Source: Plantactinospora endophytica (GTDB taxonomy: Bacteria > Actinomycetota > Actinomycetes > Mycobacteriales > Micromonosporaceae). Taken from it: a stretch of 64,000 nucleotides of DNA. The stretch lies in the NCBI RefSeq assembly GCF_016862915.1, contig NZ_BONW01000001.1:1-64000 (forward strand), written 5' to 3'. The notes below the pieces were generated by a model. That model was not told the DNA's origin. It was given only the letters and a program-made list of their open reading frames with translations, and did no database searches. The translations under genes were made by a program, and so were the position numbers. Each line of letters starts with the position of its first letter. Position 1 is the stretch's first letter. Below, piece by piece: positions 18,132 to 25,785 of the stretch.

Positions 18132-18903
18132 TCACCAACCTCAAGATCAGGTCTCTCGACTGGTCACGCGGGAAGGCGACCGCCGATACAGTCTGCCACG
18201 CTCGTTCCAGGCCGGTCACGCGAGTTGGTTCCGCAATCACTCTGCCTTCGTAGAAGTCCTCCAGCAGGCCGACCGCACCACTGCCTTCCAAGGTCGCCAA
18301 GGCGAACGACCCGCTACGGCCTGGATGCAGCCCGGCGGAGTCGGGGAGGACATGGACGAAGATGTTCGGCCGAGCGCCGGTGTCGGCGAGGTGCAGCAGT
18401 TGTTCTTTGGCTATCTCGGGAGGGCCGCATCGGAGTACGGCGGCGTCGATGATGAAGGCGAAGGCGGGGCGGTCGGCCCGGTCGAGGATCGCGGCCTGTC
18501 GCTCCAGTCGGTTGGCGACCCGTTCCGCCACCTCGTCGTCGGAGAGCATTCCGGTACTGGCGAAGATCGCCCGCGCGTACGCCTCCGTCTGTAGTAGACC
18601 GGGGATCAGGGTCGCCTGGAAGTAGCGGAGGATAACGGCTGTCTCCTCCACGTCCCGCCACGGACGGAACCAACTCGGACCCGGCTTGCGGTTCTTTCTG
18701 GCCTCCGCCGACAGTTTCTGGATCTCGTCGCCGGTGCCGAAGAAGGCGTCCAGGGCCGCCGCCGTATCCTGCTGCGGGGCCAGTCGGCTCGTCTCGAACG
18801 CCGCGATCAGCGACTTGCTGACCTGCACGGCATCGGCAACCTGGTCCTGGGTGACGCCCCGCTCGGCCCGTAGTTCTCTGAGTCTCACCGGAAGATTACT
18901 CAC
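18085..18903 (-). CDS. XRE-family regulator with DUF5753 domain
   Basis: 272 aa from the GTG at 18903, with GGGGAG 8 bases upstream; a TTG at 18909 is too close to that site. The N-terminal HTH is RLRELRAERGVTQDQVADA with SKSLIAAFETS (about 5-60). The remainder is DUF5753-like: WFRPWRDVEETA, LIPGLLQTEAYARA, RQAILDR-type segment, LLHLADTGARPNIFVHVLP and FALATLEG. It pairs with the two DUF397 genes downstream. The DUF5753 part probably senses a protein or peptide partner; target genes are unknown. It diverges from the short Cys-rich gene at 19148. Confidence 0.92.
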   Translation of the reverse strand: MSNLPVRLRELRAERGVTQDQVADAVQVSKSLIAAFETSRLAPQQDTAAALDAFFGTGDEIQKLSAEARKNRKPGPSWFRPWRDVEETAVILRYFQATLIPGLLQTEAYARAIFASTGMLSDDEVAERVANRLERQAAILDRADRPAFAFIIDAAVLRCGPPEIAKEQLLHLADTGARPNIFVHVLPDSAGLHPGRSGSFALATLEGSGAVGLLEDFYEGRVIAEPTRVTGLERAWQTVSAVAFPRDQSRDLILRLVNDYEDRAADLAQVQP

Positions 18904-19147
18904 GTTCAATGCTCCCCTGAGGCTGAGTGCGAACCGGAGTATCCAGCGTTACTGCCCGCCGATTATCTTCCGTCACCGTCCGCTCACGGTCCAGGGTGGA
19001 ATCCGACGATGTTGCCGAGCCGCCCTCGACTCTGGCGGGATCAATGCCCGCTCGGGCCGATTCCATCCGACCCCCGTCCTGGAGATAAGGGCGAGGACAC
19101 GGCGGAGCAATACGGCCCTCGTCCCGCTCACCACTAGGAGGTGACTG

Positions 19148-19318
19148 ATGCGTTTTCAGCAGGCGCAACGAATACACCGACGGGACTGGCGACGGCTGTG
19201 GCGGTACTGCCGATGCGGGGCCCGCTGGCGCTGCCCGGACGCCCATGCGTCGACGCCGCGCCGGACGATCAATCAATGGCCCGGGTGGAATCGTCCCCGG
19301 CAACACGAGCGGGCGTGA
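19148..19318 (+). CDS. Tiny Arg/Cys-rich protein with CRCGxRWxCPD motif
   Basis: 56 aa, found by reading the sequence directly. The ATG at 19148 has a perfect AGGAGG five bases upstream. The product begins MRFQQAQRIHRRDWRRLWRY and continues with CRCGARWRCPDAHAS. The three cysteines and His could bind zinc, but this is a guess. It ends three bases before the GTG of the next gene, so the two form an operon divergent from the XRE/DUF397 unit. Small pairs of this sort, as I recall, occur near such regulators in Micromonospora-type genomes; no function is known to me. Confidence 0.7.
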   Translation: MRFQQAQRIHRRDWRRLWRYCRCGARWRCPDAHASTPRRTINQWPGWNRPRQHERA

Positions 19319-19321
19319 CCG

Positions 19322-19603
19322 GTGATCGGGCCGCAGGAGCGGTGGTACCGCTTCGCCGCACGGCGGCGTCGCGGCACCGGCGTCCACGTCCCGCTACACC
19401 CGTCGTACCGCTGTCGTGCCTGCGGTGCCGCCTGGCCCTGTCCGCCGGCCCGGCTCTCCCTGCTGATCGACTTCCGGGGCAACCGGGTGGGCCTGATGAT
19501 CTACCTCGCTGCACACCTCGCCCGCGCCCTGGAAGAACTCCCCGACACGCACCCCGCACTGATCGCAGGCCAGATCCTGCACTGGGTCCCCCGACGCCGC
19601 TAA
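19322..19603 (+). CDS. Small hypothetical protein with CxxCxxxWPC motif
   Basis: 93 aa from the GTG at 19322, three bases after the preceding stop. Near the centre is YRCRACGAAWPCPPARLSLL, which mirrors the CRCG...WRCPD segment of its neighbour and looks like a partial zinc-binding knuckle. The C-terminal half (IYLAAHLARALEEL) is predicted helical. I recall relatives in Micromonosporaceae without assigned function. Its 3' end converges on the PIN gene 11 bases away. Confidence 0.65.
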   Translation: MIGPQERWYRFAARRRRGTGVHVPLHPSYRCRACGAAWPCPPARLSLLIDFRGNRVGLMIYLAAHLARALEELPDTHPALIAGQILHWVPRRR

Positions 19604-19614
19604 TCGCCGCGACC

Positions 19615-20250
19615 TCAGGAACGCTCGCTGTTGCCACGGTCCCAGAACGGCGAGACTAGAAGATTTGTCGTCTCGACTGGCGGTAGACCGTCGTCGAGAC
19701 CGCGTAGCCGCTGGTAGATGTCCCGCATCGTGGTCTTGTCCGGAACGTGCTCGCTGCCGGCCGCACGCTCCAGGACCGTCAGCGTGCTTACCAGTCTGAT
19801 CGATCCCACGGGGCGACCTTGAGCGCGAAGCCGTTGCAGTCGGCTCAACTCGGAGGTAGCGATCCGGGCCCCTGCCCCGTCGTCGATGAGTACCGCCGTC
19901 GTTCCGCCCGCTTCGGCGGCGACGACGGCATGCGCCACCACCATGATCTCGCCCAGGTCTCTCGGATGCCTCAGCCGCTCACGCATCGGTTGCTGAGTGA
20001 TTCGGTGCACGACTGCTGCCAGTTCGGGTGTCTCGTCGTCGGAAAGTATCTCCAGCCAGCGTGGTGTCAATTTGCGCCAGACGGTGGCGGCAGAGCGGAA
20101 GCGCACATCCTCCCGGGACTTGCGTAGCACTTCGGCCCGCACCGTCTCCGGAGCGCTGAGCGGTCCGAGAACGCTGATGAGAAGCCGTTCCTTGTTTATC
20201 GAGAAGAAGTTTAAGCTAGGCCCGGCGTCGATGACCGGCCGCCGGCTCAT
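19615..20250 (-). CDS. PIN-domain protein (putative toxin nuclease)
   Basis: 211 aa. The N-terminal VIDAGPSLNFFSIN supplies the first acidic residue of a PIN fold. DLGEIMVVAHA (about residues 98-108) and VLIDDGAGARIA (about 120-131) carry the later acidic positions. PIN proteins are metal-dependent RNases, often toxins. Its ATG overlaps the stop of the ImmA/IrrE gene (ATGA), making it the third gene of an XRE - peptidase - PIN operon. That context suggests a toxin-antitoxin or stress-switch module in which the peptidase or XRE protein controls the PIN protein. Confidence 0.85.
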   Translation of the reverse strand: MSRRPVIDAGPSLNFFSINKERLLISVLGPLSAPETVRAEVLRKSREDVRFRSAATVWRKLTPRWLEILSDDETPELAAVVHRITQQPMRERLRHPRDLGEIMVVAHAVVAAEAGGTTAVLIDDGAGARIATSELSRLQRLRAQGRPVGSIRLVSTLTVLERAAGSEHVPDKTTMRDIYQRLRGLDDGLPPVETTNLLVSPFWDRGNSERS

Positions 20251-21110
20251 CGTGTTTCTGTCTCGGCCGCCGGGTCCTCCTGGTCGTCCGGCGCGGTCAG
20301 GTCCGCGTCCAGGGCCGCCCAGTCAACGGGTACGTCCGGCAGTTCGGCAGGGTCGGCCCAGGCGATCGGACGTTCGACGGGCACGATGCCCACCTCCCGC
20401 AGTTCCGCCTCCACGGTTTCCACCGTGATACCGCGCAAGGTTGCGATGGCCTGCGCGGACAGCACACCCTCCGCATACCCCTTGGTCGCACGGGCGAGCA
20501 GTCGTTGCGGCGCTCTCTGCTTGTTCGAGTCGGCCCGCAGGGCGTGGTATTGGTCGATCCATCCGAAACGGACCGCCAACTGAGGCGTGGACAGGTCCAT
20601 CCAGTCCACTTTCGTCGCGGGGTCGATGTATCCCGCCTGGTGCAGCGCGATAGCCGCGACTGCGGGCGACACCAGGAACCGCTGGACGACCACGGAGAGG
20701 GTGGACCGCGTCATCTGCTTACGGTCTCCGAGAAGTTTCCGCAAGCCGTCCACCGGCAGCAGCAGATTCCTGGCGAAGGCGTCGGCCCGGATCTCAGCCG
20801 GCGACCGGTCGCTCCAGTTGCCCGCGTCGGCATCCGCCCAGTCTCCGAACTGGATGTGGCCGAGCTCATGCGCAAGCGTGCTGCGTTGCCGCATCGGGTG
20901 CTGGCCGCGCGCGACGCCGATGAACGTGGTGTCGCGCTCCGGATCCCGCATCGTCAGGCCGTGCTCGTCCGGCCCCGCATCGAGCACGGCCACATCGATC
21001 CCGGTCGTCTGCTCGATGATCGCAATGAGATCACCCAGGGGTTGCACGCCCAATTCGTGCTCTTCCCGAAACTTGGCGGCGGCAGCCCGCCCCTCGGCCT
21101 CAGCGGTCAC
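20247..21110 (-). CDS. ImmA/IrrE family metallo-endopeptidase
   Basis: 287 aa, GTG start. The zinc-peptidase motif TLAHELGHIQFG lies at about residues 79-90, with EIRADAFARNLLLP supplying the downstream third ligand, as in IrrE/ImmA (DUF955) proteins. Such peptidases cleave a partner XRE repressor (ImmA-ImmR, IrrE-DdrO). The start overlaps the upstream XRE gene by 11 bases and the end overlaps the PIN gene by 4. The XRE protein encoded next to it is the natural candidate substrate. Confidence 0.93.
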   Translation of the reverse strand: MTAEAEGRAAAAKFREEHELGVQPLGDLIAIIEQTTGIDVAVLDAGPDEHGLTMRDPERDTTFIGVARGQHPMRQRSTLAHELGHIQFGDWADADAGNWSDRSPAEIRADAFARNLLLPVDGLRKLLGDRKQMTRSTLSVVVQRFLVSPAVAAIALHQAGYIDPATKVDWMDLSTPQLAVRFGWIDQYHALRADSNKQRAPQRLLARATKGYAEGVLSAQAIATLRGITVETVEAELREVGIVPVERPIAWADPAELPDVPVDWAALDADLTAPDDQEDPAAETETR

Positions 21111-21465
21111 GGTTCTCCGCCGACATCAGATCGACTGCCGGGATTGCCTGTTCCTCCAAGTAGTCGTCCAGTTCCAGGAAGTGCAGCAGGGCCTGGTGCA
21201 TCTCCTGCATGCGAGAGCCGTTGGTGGCCCGGGCCGCGCTCTGGACTCGGTCGGCCACTGTCCCGGCCCCGGTAAGTTGGGCCACCGTGTGCCCGGTCGC
21301 CCACGCGATTGCCACGATTTCAGGCATCTTCGCCGCGCGGTCACCGGAGATGATCCGCGACAGGGTGGACTGCGAGATGCCGGTCCTGTCGGCGAGGGCG
21401 CGCTGACTCAGCCCTGCTGCCCCTCTGGCGCGCTCGATCAACGAGCCCACGTCCGGCCTGGTCAC
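21100..21465 (-). CDS. XRE-family repressor or antitoxin
   Basis: 121 aa, GTG start. The HTH reads IERARGAAGLSQRALADRTG followed by ISQSTLSRIISGDRAAKM (about residues 9-48). The C-terminal half is helical and acidic (ALLHFLELDDYLEEQ). It is first in a three-gene operon with the ImmA/IrrE peptidase and the PIN protein. A strong palindrome lies just upstream, so autoregulation is likely. Confidence 0.9.
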   Translation of the reverse strand: MTRPDVGSLIERARGAAGLSQRALADRTGISQSTLSRIISGDRAAKMPEIVAIAWATGHTVAQLTGAGTVADRVQSAARATNGSRMQEMHQALLHFLELDDYLEEQAIPAVDLMSAENRDR

Positions 21466-21481
21466 ACTCCACCCCCAAGCT

Positions 21482-21510
21482 CTGAATCATGATCCGACGA
21501 TATGATTCAG
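21482..21510. promoter_or_regulatory. Operator palindrome for the XRE - ImmA/IrrE - PIN operon
   Basis: CTGAATCAT (21482-21490) and ATGATTCAG (21502-21510) form a perfect 9-bp inverted repeat with an 11-base spacer, 17 bases upstream of the XRE start codon. It is AT-rich compared with its surroundings, as operators often are. Confidence 0.75.
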
Positions 21511-21730
21511 TCTACCGGTCGGCTACGCACAGTGCCAGCCTTTGGGCAGCTTGACCAAGCCGGCCATCCACCCGACGAGTGCCGGAGTCAGGCCGAGCCG
21601 CGTCCGGCGACGCAGGGTCCGACAGCTCGTCGGGTCGGTGGACACGCCCTTGTGCTCTCTGCGCCGGCCGTTTCCGGCGAAGGCGTCAGGCGGTGAACTG
21701 CTGTCCGCACCGAAGCGGGGGCAACAGTGT

Positions 21731-23401
21731 TCAGATTCTGGTCAGTGCGGCGCGGAGCGGGTCCAGGCCGATCGAGCCCAGGTTGAGTGCGTTCCGGTGG
21801 AATTCCTTGAGGTCGAAGTCGGCGCCCTTGCGAGCCTTCGCGTCCTCCCGGGCCTGCAACCAGATCCGTTCGCCGACCTTGTACGACGGTGCCTGCCCCG
21901 GCCAGCCAAGATAGCGGTTCAGCTCGAAGCGCAGGTTCTCGTCCGGCACCCGGCAGTGCGCCCGCATGAACTCCCAGCCCAGCTCGGGGGTCCACCGCTC
22001 ACCCGGACGGAAGCCGAACGGGTTGTCCCGGGGGATCTCCAGCTCCAGGTGCATGCCGATGTCCACCACCACGCGGGCGGCCCGGAACGCCTGCCCGTCC
22101 AGCATGCCCAGCTTGTCGCCGGGGTCGGCGAGGTAGCCCAGGTCGTCCATCAGCCGCTCGGAGTAGAGCGCCCAGCCCTCGCCGTGCCCGGACGTCCAGC
22201 AGAGCAGCCGCTGCCAGCGGTTGAGCAGGTCGGCGCGGACCTGGGTCTGGGCCACCTGGAGGTGGTGGCCGGGTACGCCCTCGTGGAAGACGGTGGTCAC
22301 CTCGCGCCAGGTGGAGAACTCGGTGATTCCCTGCGGCACCGCCCACCACATCCGGCCGGGCCGGGCGAAGTCCTCGCTCGGACCGGTGTAGTAGATGCCG
22401 CCGTCGCTGGTCGGCGCGAGGCAGCACTCGATCCGGCGGACCTGCTCCGGGATGTCGAAGTGGGTACCGTGCAGCTCGGCGATCGCCTTGTCGGCCAGCG
22501 CCTGCATCCAGTCCCGGAACGCCTCCTTGCCGTGGATCTGGCGGGCCGGGTCGGCGTCCAGCGCCGTCACCGCGGCCTCGATGTCGGCGCCGGGCCCGGC
22601 GATCTCCGCGGCCACCGCGCGCATCTCGGCCTCCAGCCGGGCCAGCTCCTCGAACCCCCAGGCGTACGTCTCTTCGAGGTCGACCCGGGCGCCGAGGAAG
22701 TACTGCGAGGCGAGTTCGTACCGCTCCCGGCCGGCGGCCTGCTTGGCCCGGCCCAGCGGGGCGAGTTCGTCGCGCAGGAAGTGCCCGAACTCGGCGGTGG
22801 CGGCGGTGGCCGCAGCGGCTCCCCGGCGCAGTTCGGCGGCGAGCGCCGGGTCGGCGGAGAGCTGCTCGACCAGGGTGTGGAAGAAGTTGTCGCCGTCCGG
22901 GTCGGTCCAGACGTCGCACTGCTTGGCGACCTCGACGATCTGAGCCCGGGAGCTGACGTGCCCGGCCCCGGCGGCGGTACGCAGCGTGGTCTTGTACCCG
23001 TCGAGCGCGCCCGCGAACTGGCCCAGCCGGGCGGCGATGTTGCCGACCGCCTCGGCACCCTCGGTCGGCATCAGGTCGAAGACCTGCCGGAGTTCGTGCA
23101 GCCCGCTGGCGATGACGTTCAACTCGCTGGCCGTCTCGCCCGCGTCGTACCGGGCGAGTTCCAGGCCCAGCCGCTCCTGCATCGCCTCCTTGGCGGTGCG
23201 TTCGGCCTCGGAGTCCGGCTCGGTGGCGGCGAGGTCGGCGAGCGTACGCCGGGTCAGTTCGGCCTGGGCCGCGAAGCCGTCCGGCGAGAAATCGCCGAGT
23301 TGGTCGTCGTGGCCGCCGATGCCGACGAACGTCGCGCCGATCGGATTGAGCCGGGCCCACTCGTCGACGTGGCGGTCGGCCAACTCGTTGATTCGTCCCA
23401 C
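21731..23401 (-). CDS. DUF885-family putative metallo-hydrolase
   Basis: 556 aa, GTG start (MGRINELADRHVDEW). The full-length DUF885 pattern is present. The probable zinc site is HEGVPGHHLQ (H373 to Q382), an HExxxH-like variant found across this family, followed by a C-terminal region with the conserved LGWPGQAPSYKVGE. No signal peptide, so it is cytosolic. Members are predicted peptidases or hydrolases of unknown substrate. It is transcribed toward the XRE module but separated by 265 bp that hold only that module's promoter and operator. Confidence 0.9.
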   Translation of the reverse strand: MGRINELADRHVDEWARLNPIGATFVGIGGHDDQLGDFSPDGFAAQAELTRRTLADLAATEPDSEAERTAKEAMQERLGLELARYDAGETASELNVIASGLHELRQVFDLMPTEGAEAVGNIAARLGQFAGALDGYKTTLRTAAGAGHVSSRAQIVEVAKQCDVWTDPDGDNFFHTLVEQLSADPALAAELRRGAAAATAATAEFGHFLRDELAPLGRAKQAAGRERYELASQYFLGARVDLEETYAWGFEELARLEAEMRAVAAEIAGPGADIEAAVTALDADPARQIHGKEAFRDWMQALADKAIAELHGTHFDIPEQVRRIECCLAPTSDGGIYYTGPSEDFARPGRMWWAVPQGITEFSTWREVTTVFHEGVPGHHLQVAQTQVRADLLNRWQRLLCWTSGHGEGWALYSERLMDDLGYLADPGDKLGMLDGQAFRAARVVVDIGMHLELEIPRDNPFGFRPGERWTPELGWEFMRAHCRVPDENLRFELNRYLGWPGQAPSYKVGERIWLQAREDAKARKGADFDLKEFHRNALNLGSIGLDPLRAALTRI

Positions 23402-23540
23402 GCCACGACCCTACGTGATCGGCGCACTTCGACTCATCCGTGATACGCGGGCCGTCGGGTCCGGGCCGGCAGGTGTGGTCCTGGACACGACGACCGAAAG
23501 TCGCGAGATTTTGTCGTACGGCTGCTGCAAAGTGTCAGGG

Positions 23541-24515
23541 GTGACTACGGCTACCGCCCCTGACAAAGCCGCTCTCAAGTCGTGGCTGCCGGGCTTCTTC
23601 GCGCTCGGTGCGATCTGGGGATCGAGCTTCCTCTTCATCAAGGTCGGTATCCGGGAGATGCACCCGGTCTACGTCACCCTCGGCCGGGTCGGTGCGGGCG
23701 CGATCACCCTGCTGGTGGTGCTGGCGGTGCTCCGCGACCGGCTGCCCCGGGACCCGAAGTTGTGGCTGCACACCGCGCTCTACTCGGCGATCGGCGTCGC
23801 CCTGCCGTTCACCCTCTTCGGCTACGGCGAGCAGCACGTCTCCTCGATGCTGGCCGGCATCTGGAACGCCACCACACCCCTGGTGGTGCTGCCGCTGGCG
23901 GTGCTGGTGTTCCGCACCGAGCGGATGACCGTACGCCGGGCGGTGGGGCTCGGGCTGGGCTTCGTCGGGGTACTCGTGGTGCTGGGCGTGTGGCAGGGCC
24001 TCGGCGGCGCCCAGTTCACCGGCCAACTGTTCTGCTTCGCGGCGGCGGCCTGCTACGGCGTGGCCATCCCGTACCAGAAGCGGTTCGTCGCGGACCGGGC
24101 CGAGTCCGGCCTGGCGCTCTCCGCCGCGCAGTTGCTGATGGCGACGGCGCAGCTCGCGATCGCCGCGCCGCTGATCGCCGGTGCGCCGCCCGCACCGACC
24201 AGCCTCTCCGGCGAGGTGATCGCCAGCGTGCTGGCGCTGGGCGCGCTCGGCACCGGGCTGGCCTTCGTGATCAACCTGCGGAACATCCGGGTGGCCGGGG
24301 CGAGTACGGCGTCCACCGTCACCTACGTGATCCCGATCTTCGCGGTGCTGATCGGCGTGCTCGCCCTCGGTGAGCACCTCGCCTGGTACCAGCCGGTCGG
24401 CGCGGCGATCGTCCTGGCCGGGGTGGCGGTCTCCCAGGGCCTCTTCGCCCGGCGCCGACGTCCCGCCGTACCGACCGGGATGGCGCCGGAACTGACCCCG
24501 TCAGCCCGCGTGTGA
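23541..24515 (+). CDS. EamA/DMT-family transporter (chromosomal copy)
   Basis: 324 aa from the GTG at 23541 (MTTATAPDKAALKSW); GTG at 23532 is an alternative and no good ribosome site is visible, so the message may be leaderless. Ten hydrophobic segments form two EamA repeats (GAIWGSSFLFIKVGI early; STVTYVIPIFAVLIGVLALGE late). Drug/metabolite exporters of this family move amino acids or small metabolites across the membrane; substrate unknown. Its 3' end overlaps the convergent PHP gene by 15 bases. Confidence 0.88.
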   Translation: MTTATAPDKAALKSWLPGFFALGAIWGSSFLFIKVGIREMHPVYVTLGRVGAGAITLLVVLAVLRDRLPRDPKLWLHTALYSAIGVALPFTLFGYGEQHVSSMLAGIWNATTPLVVLPLAVLVFRTERMTVRRAVGLGLGFVGVLVVLGVWQGLGGAQFTGQLFCFAAAACYGVAIPYQKRFVADRAESGLALSAAQLLMATAQLAIAAPLIAGAPPAPTSLSGEVIASVLALGALGTGLAFVINLRNIRVAGASTASTVTYVIPIFAVLIGVLALGEHLAWYQPVGAAIVLAGVAVSQGLFARRRRPAVPTGMAPELTPSARV

Positions 24516-25574
24516 GCCGGTCCAGTCGAGCAGTTCCTCGGCCGACCAGGTGTTGACCACCCGCTCCGCCGGTACGCCGCACCGGGCCGCCCGCTCGCAG
24601 CCGAACTGCTGCCAGTCGAGCTGACCCGGGGCGTGCGCGTCGGTGTCGATGGCGAACCGGCAGCCCGCCTCGACGGCCACCCGGATCAGCCGCTTCGGCG
24701 GGTCCTGCCGCTCCGGCCGTGAGTTGATCTCGACAGCCTTGTCGTACTCCGCACAGGCGGCGAAGACGGCCTCCGCGTCGAACTCGCTCGGCGGCCGGGT
24801 ACGCGCTCGGTGTCCCCGGTCGCCGGGGCCGGTCACCCCCGGCGGGCGGGCCGCGACCATCCGGCCGGTGCAGTGCCCGAGGATGTCCAGGTGCGGGTTG
24901 GCGATCGCGGCCAGCATCCGCTTGGTCATCCGGGCCTGCGGGTCCCGCAGGTTGCTGTGCACCGAGCCGACCACCACGTCCAGCCGGGCCAGCAACTCCT
25001 CCTCCTGGTCCAGCGAGCCGTCGTCGAGGATGTCGACCTCGATCCCGGTGAGGATCCGGAAGCCCTCCGGCAGCGCGTCGTTGACCGCCGCTACGTAGTC
25101 GAGCTGCTTGCGCAGTCGGGCGGCGGTCAGCCCCCGGGCCACGGTCAGCCGGGGCGAGTGGTCGGTGAGTACCAGATATTCGTGCCCCAGCTCGACGGCG
25201 GCCAACGCCATCTCCTCGATCGGCGAGCCGCCGTCCGACCAGTCGGAGTGGGTGTGGCAGTCGCCGCGCAGCGCGGCCCGCAGCGCGGCGGCCTCCTCGT
25301 CCAGGTCGAGCCCCTCGGTGGCCAGCAGCCGGCGCAGGTAGACGGGCTCCTCGCCGCGCAGCGACTCGGTGACGGTACGCGCGGTCACCTCGCCGACGCC
25401 GGAAAGCTCGGTCAGGGTGCCCGCCTCGGCCCGGTCCACCAGCTCCTGCGCGGGCAGCTCGGCCAGGGTCTTGGCGGCCGACCGGAACGCCTTGACCCGG
25501 AAGCTGGCCTCGTTCGCCCGCTCCAACAGGAAGGCGATCCGGCGCAGGTCGGCCAGCGGATCCCGTTCGGTCAT
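24501..25574 (-). CDS. PHP-domain phosphoesterase with N-terminal PolX-like helix-hairpin-helix region
   Basis: 357 aa. Residues 1-85 resemble the 8-kDa/HhH part of family X polymerases (RIAFLLERANEASFRVKAF, LSGVGEVTARTV). Residues about 104-350 are a PHP domain with metal ligands in DCHTHSDWSD, LTDHSP, EVDIL, GSVHS and DTDAHAPGQLD. The polymerase palm of bacterial PolX is absent. PolX PHP domains have 3'-5' exonuclease and AP-related activity, so a repair role is plausible, but many annotations call such proteins histidinol-phosphatase-like. An insert rich in Arg/Pro (about 243-262) is unusual. Confidence 0.87.
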   Translation of the reverse strand: MTERDPLADLRRIAFLLERANEASFRVKAFRSAAKTLAELPAQELVDRAEAGTLTELSGVGEVTARTVTESLRGEEPVYLRRLLATEGLDLDEEAAALRAALRGDCHTHSDWSDGGSPIEEMALAAVELGHEYLVLTDHSPRLTVARGLTAARLRKQLDYVAAVNDALPEGFRILTGIEVDILDDGSLDQEEELLARLDVVVGSVHSNLRDPQARMTKRMLAAIANPHLDILGHCTGRMVAARPPGVTGPGDRGHRARTRPPSEFDAEAVFAACAEYDKAVEINSRPERQDPPKRLIRVAVEAGCRFAIDTDAHAPGQLDWQQFGCERAARCGVPAERVVNTWSAEELLDWTGSHAG

Positions 25575-25785
25575 GCCGCCTCCTCAGCGCGTCTGCCCAT
25601 GCCCGACCAGGTTAGTCAGGGCTGGCCGTCGACACCGCCGTTCGGGTACCTGCCCGGCTCCACCGACCGTCTCTTGACGTTCGGCGTCAAGGGGGTTGCC
25701 GAGTGTGTACCTACGTCGTACTGTCCGTCCGCCGCTCCGCACGTCCGGTCGAGCGGCGCAGGTAACCACGGGGGAGGACGAAACA

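Noticed and set aside
19141-19659. 172-aa plus-strand frame overlapping the two tiny Cys-rich genes
   Set aside because: Pro/Arg-rich shadow composition; the frames at 19148 and 19322 have proper ribosome sites and motif content.
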